Source of the DNA: Streptomyces filamentosus
Lineage (GTDB): Bacteria; Actinomycetota; Actinomycetes; Streptomycetales; Streptomycetaceae
DNA length: 64,000 nucleotides
Assembly (NCBI RefSeq): GCF_014654895.1
Contig: NZ_BNBE01000004.1
Location: 124,001 to 188,000, forward strand
Direction: 5' to 3'
The notes below the pieces were generated by a model. It searched no databases. It was not told where the DNA came from and was given only the letters and a program-made list of their open reading frames with translations. The first letter of the stretch is position 1; each line of letters begins with the position of its first letter. A program made the translations under genes and the position numbers. Of this stretch, positions 57,281-64,000 are shown piece by piece.

Positions 57281-58780
57281 GTGACCACTCAACTCCCCCT
57301 GCAAGCAGTCCTGTTCGACATGGACGGCACGCTCGTCGACACCGAGGGCCTGTGGTGGGAGGCGGTGGAACGGGTCGCGGGACGCCCGCTGACCGAGGCC
57401 GACCGGCCGGAGGTCCTCGGCCGCCCGGTCGAGCACACGGCGGCCTGGCTGGCCTCGGCGCACACCGGCGGCGGGCCGGACGCGACCGGAGGGCCCTCCG
57501 CCGACGGGCTCGCGGCCGCACTCCACCGGGAGTTCGCGGACCGGGTCCGCGCCGGGGTCGTCCCGCGCCCCGGGGCGCTCGCGCTGCTCGCCGCGCTCGC
57601 CCGCGACGGGGTGCCGACCGCCCTGGTCACGGCCTCGCCGCGGGCCGTCGCGGACACCGTGCTCCGGGCCCTGGAGGCGCTCGGCGCACCGGAGTTCGCG
57701 GTGGCGGTGACGGCGGACGACACCGTCCGCACCAAGCCCGAGCCCGAGCCGTACCTGGCCGCCTGCCGTGCGCTGGGGGTCGACCCGGCGCGCTGCGTGG
57801 CCGTCGAGGACACCCCCACCGGGGTCGCCTCGGCCGAGGCGGCGGGCTGCGCGGTCCTCGCGGTCCCCTCGGTCGTCCCGATCGGCGCGGCTCCGGGGCG
57901 GACCGTCCTGGACGGGCTGACGGAGGTCACCCCGGAGCGCCTGCGGGCGCTGGCGGGCCGCCGTCTCACCGTCATGAGCTGGAACCTGTGGCTCGGCGGG
58001 ACGATGGTCGACGACCACCGGGTCAAGCAGCTCGCCGCGATCCGGGCCTCCGGCGCCGACGTCGTCGGACTCCAGGAGACCGGCGGCGCCGCGGCCGGGG
58101 AGCTGGCCGCGGCACTCGGCTGGCACCACCACCGCGCCGGCGAGAACCTCGGCCTGCTCAGCCGCCACCCGGTCGTCGCCCGCCTCGGCGATCCGGACGT
58201 CGGCTTCTACGGCGCGGCGGGCGTCCGTCTCCTCGTCGACGGGGAGCGGGAGGTGGACGTGTGGACGGCGCACCTCCGTCCCGCCCCGTACGGGCCGTAC
58301 GGGGCGGCCTTCGAGGGACTGCCGGCCGACGGCCTGGTCGCGCACGAGGGTGCCCGGCTGGCCGAGGTGCGCGACGTCCTGCGGCGGATCGCGGAGGCCG
58401 CGGGCGGGGAGCGGCCGGTCGTCCTGGTCGGCGACTTCAACGCGCCCTCGCACCTGGACCGGTCCGACGCCGCCTGGCCGGTGACCCGGGCCGCCGAGGA
58501 GGCCGGGCTGCGGGACTCGTACCGGGAGGCGCGCCCCGATCCCGTGCGGGACCCGGGGCACACCTGGTCCCCGGTCCACCCCGTCCACCCGGAGGAGGGC
58601 GGCCGGCGGGGGCGCCCCGAGCCGCAGGACCGCATCGACTACGTCCTGCACAACGGCCGCGGACTGCGCGTCCTCGCCTCCCGCACGCTCGTCACCGGCA
58701 CGCCCGCGCCGTGGCCGGACGTCGCCGCGAACGCCTGGCCGTCCGACCACGCCGCGGTGGTCACCACCTTCGCTTTTTAG
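57281..58780 (+). CDS. HAD-IA phosphatase fused to EEP-family phosphodiesterase
   Basis: The 499-residue protein has two enzyme domains. Residues 1-225 are a HAD subfamily IA phosphatase: motif I FDMDGTLVDTEGLWWEA, motif II TALVTASPRAVADT, motif III region TKPEPEPYLAACRALG, motif IV CVAVEDTPTGVASAEA. Residues about 230-499 are an endonuclease/exonuclease/phosphatase domain: VMSWNLWLGGTM, VVGLQETGG, VWTAHLRP, VLVGDFNAPSHLD, WPSDHAAVV. EEP domains cleave phosphodiesters and HAD domains remove phosphate from the resulting monoesters. With the upstream importer, this suggests stepwise use of a phosphodiester nutrient. GTG follows GAGGAAAGAG. Confidence 0.88.
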   Translation: MTTQLPLQAVLFDMDGTLVDTEGLWWEAVERVAGRPLTEADRPEVLGRPVEHTAAWLASAHTGGGPDATGGPSADGLAAALHREFADRVRAGVVPRPGALALLAALARDGVPTALVTASPRAVADTVLRALEALGAPEFAVAVTADDTVRTKPEPEPYLAACRALGVDPARCVAVEDTPTGVASAEAAGCAVLAVPSVVPIGAAPGRTVLDGLTEVTPERLRALAGRRLTVMSWNLWLGGTMVDDHRVKQLAAIRASGADVVGLQETGGAAAGELAAALGWHHHRAGENLGLLSRHPVVARLGDPDVGFYGAAGVRLLVDGEREVDVWTAHLRPAPYGPYGAAFEGLPADGLVAHEGARLAEVRDVLRRIAEAAGGERPVVLVGDFNAPSHLDRSDAAWPVTRAAEEAGLRDSYREARPDPVRDPGHTWSPVHPVHPEEGGRRGRPEPQDRIDYVLHNGRGLRVLASRTLVTGTPAPWPDVAANAWPSDHAAVVTTFAF

Positions 58781-58807
58781 GGCTTTTCTGGCAATTCTCC
58801 CCGGGCC

Positions 58808-60238
58808 CTAGGCGGTCGCCCCGGGGGCCGTGCCGTCGCCGCGCGGCACGCACGGGACGCAGCAGGAGGGGGCGGGTTCGACGCACAGGGTGACGGAGTC
58901 GGTGTTGTCGGTGGGGTCGGGGTCCTTCTCGGCGGCGGTGGCGGTCGCGGTGTTGACGGGGCGTCCGGTGCGGGTGGCCTTCGCCCGCAGGACGAGGGTG
59001 GCGCGGGCCCCGTCGGCCAGTTCGCCGACCGTCCACCGGCCGGTGCGGGGGTCGTAGGAGCCGGTGGAGGGTTCGGCGGAGAGGAAGGCGAGGCCGGCCG
59101 GGAGCCGGTCGGTGACGGTGACCCCGGTCGCCCTGTTGGGTCCGGCGTTGTGGACGGTCACCCGGTAGACGACCGTCTGGCCGACGGTGACGGTGGTGGC
59201 GTCGGCCGCCTTGGTCACGCCGAGGTCGGCGGCCGGCCTGACCTCGGTGACGGCCTCGCCGGAGGTGGCGGTCAGCGGTTCGGGGGTGTCGCCGAGCCGG
59301 TTCTCGTAGGTGGCGGTGGCCGTGTTGACGACGCGGGTGCCGGCCGTCTCCAGGCCGAGGACGACGCGGTACTCGACGGTGGTGCCGCCGGGCAGCGCGG
59401 CGGTGTTGGCGAGGCTGCCGCCCTGGTCGGCGGTGGCGCCGGTGCCCAGCCGGAAGACGACCGCGCGGGCCTCGGGGTCGTACGCCGCCTGGTCGTCGCC
59501 CGGCCGGTCGGTCTTCGCCCCGGCGCCCGGGCCGTCGACGACGCGCAGCGAGCCGGGCACGTAGGTGGTGCCGGGCGGCAGGACGTCGGTCAGGGTGAGC
59601 CGTTCGGCGGCGCCGCCGCCCTCGTTGCGCGCGGTGACGCGGTAGGTGACGACGTCGCCGGCGTCCAGTGGCCCGACGGGGATCGCGGCCTTGGTGAGCA
59701 CCACGTGCGGGGCGGTGCCGAAGAACACCCCGTCGAGGAAGTTGCCGACGCTCCGGTTGCCGCCGGCGGCGGAGACGGACCGGAAGGCGAAGCGGGTGGT
59801 GGTCTGTCCGGGCGGGACGGTGTAGGTGCCGGTGTAGTGGCCCCAGGCCGTGTTGCCGTCGGTGAAGGTGCGCTGTTCGACCACGCCGCCGGGAGCGCCG
59901 ATGTCGAGGGCCATGGTGTCCGGGCCCTGCCTGCCCCGGTGGTGGAGCCGCCAGTAGAGCTTGGTGCCGGGGGTGGTCGGCAGGTCCTGGTAGAGGGTGG
60001 AGACCTGGTTGGCGTTGAGTTCGGCGAACTGCTCGCCCTCGGCGGAGGGGACGCCGTTGAAACCGGAGTGCCACAGTTCGATCATGTGGTCCGTGGCGGT
60101 GGTGAGCCAGCCGGGGACGTGCCGCGGGACCTGGGTCTGCGAGGCGTCCGGCAGGATCGCCATGTCGGCGACGGCCGGCTCCTCGAAGCTTCCGTTGACG
60201 AGGGCGACCCGCAGGGGGGCGGTGGGAGGAGTGCTCAT
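58808..60238 (-). CDS. DUF11-repeat protein with cysteine-rich tail
   Basis: The 476-residue protein has no clear signal peptide (begins MSTPPTAPLRVALVNGSFEE). Residues 10-165 are a beta-sandwich, carbohydrate-binding-like (WGHYTGTYTVPPGQTTTRFA). Two DUF11 domains follow, at about 185-320 and 335-440 (YRVTARNEGGGAAERLTLTD, YRVTVHNAGPNRATGVTVTD), the repeats common in bacterial surface proteins. The C-terminus has CVEPAPSCCVPCVPRG. GGAGAGG precedes the ATG. DUF11 proteins are normally exported, so lack of a signal is odd; another export route or an internal role is possible. Confidence 0.82.
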   Translation of the reverse strand: MSTPPTAPLRVALVNGSFEEPAVADMAILPDASQTQVPRHVPGWLTTATDHMIELWHSGFNGVPSAEGEQFAELNANQVSTLYQDLPTTPGTKLYWRLHHRGRQGPDTMALDIGAPGGVVEQRTFTDGNTAWGHYTGTYTVPPGQTTTRFAFRSVSAAGGNRSVGNFLDGVFFGTAPHVVLTKAAIPVGPLDAGDVVTYRVTARNEGGGAAERLTLTDVLPPGTTYVPGSLRVVDGPGAGAKTDRPGDDQAAYDPEARAVVFRLGTGATADQGGSLANTAALPGGTTVEYRVVLGLETAGTRVVNTATATYENRLGDTPEPLTATSGEAVTEVRPAADLGVTKAADATTVTVGQTVVYRVTVHNAGPNRATGVTVTDRLPAGLAFLSAEPSTGSYDPRTGRWTVGELADGARATLVLRAKATRTGRPVNTATATAAEKDPDPTDNTDSVTLCVEPAPSCCVPCVPRGDGTAPGATA

Positions 60239-60662
60239 GCTGACCTCTCCGTTCGGTCGACGGTGCGCCGTGGCCCCGCCGCCCCGCGTCCGGGGTGCGG
60301 ACGGGAGGGGCGGGGCCGGACTCCCGTAGCTCAGCGCCCCGCACGGGTTCACGTACAGTCGCGGCGGGGAGGTCCCGGCCAGCGCCCGCCGGAGGGTTTG
60401 GGCGGGGCGGGTCCGTGCGCCACGGCGCCGCCGTCGCGTCCGCACCTCCTCCGGTCCGTCCCGTCCGTCCCGTGCGGCGCGCCGGACCCGGGGGCACCGC
60501 CCGTGCTGACCGGATGGCACCTCCGTCTGACGGACTCACGCCACGGGGTGGGGTGAACTTATCTTCACCGAGTTGACGCACGTGCGTTCCCTTCCGGAGG
60601 AACCGCGTTCACTCCTGACGGAGCGACAGAAGTGCCTGCTCCGGGGCCTGTTCGGAGTCTGG
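60239..60662. other. Intergenic region with promoter DNA
   Basis: About 420 bp upstream of the DUF11 gene and of the divergent secreted phosphoesterase gene. TTGACG occurs near 60573 but no matching -10 box is clear. No coding frame with a ribosome-binding site is convincing. Confidence 0.35.
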
Positions 60663-60688
60663 TAGGAAACCTTCCTATCCGCTAACAT
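60663..60688 (+). promoter_or_regulatory. TAGGAA-ACC-TTCCTA palindrome and -10-like TAACAT
   Basis: A perfect inverted repeat (60663-60677) is followed by TAACAT (60683-60688), which fits a -10 box; the palindrome would overlap the -35 region. Similar TAGGAAA-TTTCCTA sites occur upstream of secreted hydrolase genes in streptomycetes (from memory). A 5' leader of about 190 nt would precede the ATG at 60887. Confidence 0.5.
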
Positions 60689-60886
60689 CCCCGCAGCGGC
60701 TTGGCGCGGCGGCCCCTGCACACGGACGTGACGCGCTCAGCGAGAGCTCTGACCCGGCCGCCGGGCACCACCCTTCGCCGTACGGCGCCCCACCTGCCGT
60801 ACGGACGGGCTTCTGTGCGGGAGCCCGGTGCGGGTGCCACGTCACGACGTCCAGCTCTCACCCCCCTCAGGCCAGGGAGACCAGGC

Positions 60887-62236
60887 ATGCGCCTGCTCAC
60901 GTCCGCTCCACCTCGCCGAACCACCCCCACCTCACTCTCCGTCGTCCTCGCCGCCGTGCTGCTGCTCGTCGGCGGGCTCCTCCTCGCCCTCCCGGACCGG
61001 GCCGGCGCCGGTCCGGTCGCCGACTCGCTGATCTCACAGGGCCGTCCGGCCACCTCGTCCTCCGTCGAGGACTCCACCTTCGGCCCGGAGAAGGCCTTTG
61101 ACGGCGTCTCCACCACCCGCTGGGCCAGCACCGAGGGCGTCGACCCCCAGTGGCTCCGGGTCGACCTCGGCCCCTCCGCCACCGTCTCCCGGGTGAAGCT
61201 CGTCTGGGAGGTGGCCTACGCCAAGGCGTACCGCGTCGAGATCTCCTCCGACGGCACCACCTGGACCCGCCTCGCCACCGAGACCGCGGGCAACGGCGGC
61301 ACCGACGACTGGACCGGACTGACCGGGACCGGCCGCTACCTGCGCGTCTACGGGACCGCCCGCGGCACCTCGTACGGCTACTCGCTCTGGACCGTGGAGG
61401 TCTACGGCACCACCGGCTCGACGACCCCGCCCACCGGCTCCTTCACCGTCGTCGCCGCCGGTGACATCGCCGCCCAGTGCACCGCCTCCAGCAGCTCCTG
61501 CGCCCACCCGAAGACGGCCGCGCTCGCCCAGCGGATCGCCCCGTCCTTCTACCTGACCATGGGCGACAACCAGTACGACGACGCCCTGCTCTCCGACTTC
61601 AGGAACTACTACGACAAGAGCTGGGGCGCCTTCAAGGCGAAGACCCGGCCCGTGCCCGGCAACCACGAGACCTACGACCCGGCCGGCTCGCTCGCGGGCT
61701 ACAAGGCGTACTTCGGCGCGATCGCCTACCCGCAGGGCAAGCCCTACTACAGCTACGACCAGGGCAACTGGCACTTCGTCGCCCTCGACTCCAACTCCTT
61801 CGACGACGCCGCGCAGATCCAGTGGCTCAAGGACGACCTCGCGCGGAACACCAAGGGCTGCGTCGCCGCCTACTTCCACCACCCGCTGTACTCCTCCGGC
61901 GGCCACGGCAACGACCCGGTCTCCCGGCCCGTCTGGAAGATCCTGTACGACGCCAGGGCCGACCTCGTCCTGAACGGCCACGACCACCACTACGAGCGCT
62001 TCGCCCCGCAGGACCCCGACGGACGGGCCACCGCCGACGGCATGGTCGAGATCGTCGGCGGCATGGGCGGCGCCGAGCCCTACGACATCGAGACCGTCCA
62101 GCCCAACAGCCAGAAGCGGATCAGCGGCACCTACGGCGTCCTGAAGCTGGACCTCACCGACACCACCTACACCTGGCAGTACGTCGGCACCGACGACCAG
62201 GTCAAGGACTCCGCCCCGACCTACACCTGCCACTGA
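60887..62236 (+). CDS. Secreted discoidin (F5/8C) plus metallophosphoesterase
   Basis: The 449-residue exported protein has a long signal (VVLAAVLLLVGGLLLALPDR) and an F5/8-type C (CBM32-like) domain at about 45-175 (KAFDGVSTTRWASTEGVDPQ, WLRVDLGPSATVSRVKL). A calcineurin-like phosphoesterase follows, with metal motifs AGDIAAQC, MGDNQYDDAL, PGNHETYDP, YFHHPLYSSG and LNGHDHHYERF. It is probably a purple-acid-phosphatase-like enzyme attached to glycans. AGGGAGACC precedes the ATG. The following MFS gene overlaps its stop by 1 nt (TGATG). Confidence 0.9.
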   Translation: MRLLTSAPPRRTTPTSLSVVLAAVLLLVGGLLLALPDRAGAGPVADSLISQGRPATSSSVEDSTFGPEKAFDGVSTTRWASTEGVDPQWLRVDLGPSATVSRVKLVWEVAYAKAYRVEISSDGTTWTRLATETAGNGGTDDWTGLTGTGRYLRVYGTARGTSYGYSLWTVEVYGTTGSTTPPTGSFTVVAAGDIAAQCTASSSSCAHPKTAALAQRIAPSFYLTMGDNQYDDALLSDFRNYYDKSWGAFKAKTRPVPGNHETYDPAGSLAGYKAYFGAIAYPQGKPYYSYDQGNWHFVALDSNSFDDAAQIQWLKDDLARNTKGCVAAYFHHPLYSSGGHGNDPVSRPVWKILYDARADLVLNGHDHHYERFAPQDPDGRATADGMVEIVGGMGGAEPYDIETVQPNSQKRISGTYGVLKLDLTDTTYTWQYVGTDDQVKDSAPTYTCH

Positions 62237-63531
62237 TGTACCTCGCGACCACCGGTCGCCCCGACGCGCCGCCCACCCCCTCCGGGGTCCGGCGGCGCGT
62301 CCCGGGCACCGTCCTCGCCCTCGGCACGGTCAGCCTCGTCACCGACGTCTCCTCGGAGATGGTGACCGCCGTCCTGCCGCTCTACCTGGTCCTCGGACTC
62401 GGCCTGTCCCCCCTCCAGTTCGGGCTGCTCGACGGCCTGTCGACCGGCGCCACCGCCCTCGTACGGCTCCTCGGCGGAGCCACCGCCGACCGCGGCGGAC
62501 GGCACAAGACGGTCGGCGGACTCGGCTACGCCCTCTCCGCCCTCTCCCGGCTCGGTCTCCTCCTCGCCGGCGGCGCGACCGGCTGGATCGCCGGCGCCCT
62601 CGGCGCCGACCGGCTCGGCAAGGGGATCCGCACCGCCCCGCGCGACGCCCTCATCACCCTGCACAGCCCGCCCGAGGACCTGGGCCGCGCCTTCGGCACG
62701 CACCGCGCCATGGACACCACCGGCGCCCTGCTCGGGCCGCTGGCCGCCTTCGCCCTGCTGTGGGCGACGGCCGACGCGTACGACGCCGTCTTCGCGGTCA
62801 GCTTCTGCGTCGGGACCCTCGGCGTGCTGCTGTGGCTGCTGTTCGTGCCCGGCCGGGGCGCCCTCCCCGCCCGCCCCCTCGGCGCTCCGGCGGCGCCCCC
62901 GGCGCGCGGCGGGCTCCTCGCCGCCCTGCGCGCGCCCGGCTACCGGCGGATCGTGCTGTGCGCCGGGCTCCTCGGGGCCGCCACCGTCGGCGACTCCTTC
63001 CTCTACCTGCTGCTCCAGCAACGGCTCGACCTCGACGCCACCTGGTTCCCCTTCCTGCCGCTGGGCGCCGCCGCCGTCTTCCTGCTGCTCGCCGTCCCGG
63101 CCGGCCGGCTCGCCGACCGCCTCGGACGGCGCCTCCCCCTCCTGTACGGGCACGGGGCCCTGCTCCTCGCCTACGGACTGCTCCTGACCCCGCTGCCCGG
63201 GCCGCTGGTCCTGACCGGCGTCCTCGTCCTGCTCGGCCTGTTCTACGCCGCCACCGACGGCGTCCTCATGGCCCTCACCGGCCCCCACCTGACCGAGGGG
63301 CGGCAGGCGGGCGGGCTCGCGCTCGTCCAGACCGCGCAGGCCCTCGCCCGGGTCGGGGCCGCCGTCGCGTTCGGCGCCGTCTGGACCGCGAGCGGCCCGG
63401 AGACCGCGCTCGTCGCGGCGCTCGCCGCCCTCGCCGCCGCCGTCTGCTGCGCCGCGCGCCTGCTCCCCCGCGACCCCGGTCCGGGCCCCGGCGGGCGCCC
63501 CGGCCCCGAGACCTCCGAGAGGACCGACTGA
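62236..63531 (+). CDS. MFS transporter
   Basis: The 431-residue protein has about 12 membrane helices and the opening VSLVTDVSSEMVTAVLPLYL typical of a bacterial MFS subgroup of unknown substrate. Motif A-like GATADRGGRHKTVGGLGY and basic loop DRLGKGIRTAPRDALI are visible. Its ATG overlaps the phosphoesterase stop, so they are coupled. It may move a product of, or a partner for, the secreted phosphatase. Confidence 0.9.
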   Translation: MYLATTGRPDAPPTPSGVRRRVPGTVLALGTVSLVTDVSSEMVTAVLPLYLVLGLGLSPLQFGLLDGLSTGATALVRLLGGATADRGGRHKTVGGLGYALSALSRLGLLLAGGATGWIAGALGADRLGKGIRTAPRDALITLHSPPEDLGRAFGTHRAMDTTGALLGPLAAFALLWATADAYDAVFAVSFCVGTLGVLLWLLFVPGRGALPARPLGAPAAPPARGGLLAALRAPGYRRIVLCAGLLGAATVGDSFLYLLLQQRLDLDATWFPFLPLGAAAVFLLLAVPAGRLADRLGRRLPLLYGHGALLLAYGLLLTPLPGPLVLTGVLVLLGLFYAATDGVLMALTGPHLTEGRQAGGLALVQTAQALARVGAAVAFGAVWTASGPETALVAALAALAAAVCCAARLLPRDPGPGPGGRPGPETSERTD

Positions 63532-63534
63532 CCC

Positions 63535-64000
63535 ATGCCCCTCCCCACCGGCGCCTCCACCCGCACCCGCGTCTGGATCGTCGTCCTCGCGCTGCTGCTG
63601 CTCGGCGGCGGCGCCACCGCCTACACCCTGCGGGCCGCCGCGGGCCGCGAGGCCGACACCACCCGTACCGCCGACCCCGGCTTCGTCCTCACCGGCGGCC
63701 CCGGCACGCTCTACGCCCGGGACACCGCGACCGGCCGCGTCGCCCGCCTCGACCGGGCCGCGCCCGGCGGCCGGACGGCCGGCGGCCCGGCCTGCGACCG
63801 CTTCCACGCGGCGGGCGGCACCGCCCTGTGCCTCCGGCGGCGACCGGGCGTCCCGGCCCGCTCGTACGTCATCGTCCTCGACCGGCAGCTGCGCGAGGTG
63901 CGCCGCATGGCCCTGCCGGGCATCCCCAGCCGGGCCCGGGTCTCCGCCTCCGGGAACATGCTCGCCTGGACCATGTTCGCGACCGGCGACTCCTACGCCC
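63535..64000 (+). CDS. Membrane-anchored extracytoplasmic protein, C-terminal part beyond window
   Basis: The first 155 codons are present. An N-terminal transmembrane helix (VWIVVLALLLLGGGATAY) is followed by an extracytoplasmic domain with LTGGPGTLYARDTATGRVAR, two Cys (PACDRFHAAGGTALCLRRR), and VIVLDRQLREVRRMALPG. These look like blades of a TolB/WD40-type beta-propeller. It starts 3 nt after the MFS stop, third gene of the operon. Function unknown. Confidence 0.75.
   Translation, partial: MPLPTGASTRTRVWIVVLALLLLGGGATAYTLRAAAGREADTTRTADPGFVLTGGPGTLYARDTATGRVARLDRAAPGGRTAGGPACDRFHAAGGTALCLRRRPGVPARSYVIVLDRQLREVRRMALPGIPSRARVSASGNMLAWTMFATGDSYA

Overview
The window is chromosomal DNA of a high-GC actinomycete, almost certainly Streptomyces. 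GC is about 73% with G/C-rich third codon positions, GTG and TTG starts are common, and many genes are coupled by 4-nt stop/start overlaps. The gene families fit this genus: HxlR, PaaX, XdhABC, DevS/DevR-like pair, sugar ABC operon with LacI, DUF11, SWIM. No rRNA, tRNA, CRISPR, transposase or prophage gene was found. Most genes look like ordinary metabolism and regulation. Intact operons are separated by long perfect hairpins that look like bidirectional terminators.

Layout. 1-1502: partial MFS exporter divergent from an HxlR regulator fused to a peroxiredoxin-like domain. 1732-2622: secreted D-Ala-D-Ala carboxypeptidase. 2688-7612: xdhA-xdhB-xdhC (xanthine dehydrogenase and maturation factor, minus strand), preceded by a promoter and a possible 25-residue leader peptide. 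7781-15100: single genes (metallo-beta-lactamase fold hydrolase, DUF1232, methyltransferase, nitroreductase, PNPOx-like protein, atypical thioredoxin, TPR protein, PaaX regulator, gene remnant). 15125-21018: minus-strand sugar operon (binding lipoprotein, two permeases, GH36-like alpha-galactosidase, LacI regulator), divergent from a secreted six-hairpin-type protein (21176-23146). 23163-27275: class V aminotransferase, a TetR/DHA2 efflux pair and a small secreted disulfide protein.

27683-34771: a 208-residue DNA-binding-like protein behind two palindromes, then a DevS/DosS-type GAF histidine kinase, a NarL-type response regulator, a PNPOx-like protein, a flavohemoglobin-type NO dioxygenase and an SRPBCC protein. 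GGGCC-N4-GGCCC palindromes in the intergenic regions suggest one redox/NO/hypoxia regulon. 34779-38832: a double-MerR regulator, DUF6194, a second SRPBCC protein, a VOC protein, DUF3291, and an ArsR-like regulator with a Cys-rich metal or Fe-S site.

38980-51683 is the most unusual locus. It is a 12.7-kb operon encoding a DUF4132 protein, a 1661-residue protein I do not recognise, a MoxR-type AAA+ ATPase, a DUF5682-VWA fusion and a SWIM zinc-finger protein. The set resembles the poorly understood E. coli molR/yehI-yehL-yehM-yehP-yehQ region, rearranged. It looks like an ATP-driven MoxR/VWA remodelling machine of unknown target.

52259-58780: GntR regulator, a binding-protein-dependent ABC transporter (lipoprotein, two permeases, ATPase) and a HAD phosphatase-EEP phosphodiesterase fusion, suggesting uptake and dephosphorylation of an organophosphorus compound. 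58808-64000: DUF11 protein, then an operon of a secreted discoidin-metallophosphoesterase, an MFS transporter and a membrane-anchored protein cut by the window end.
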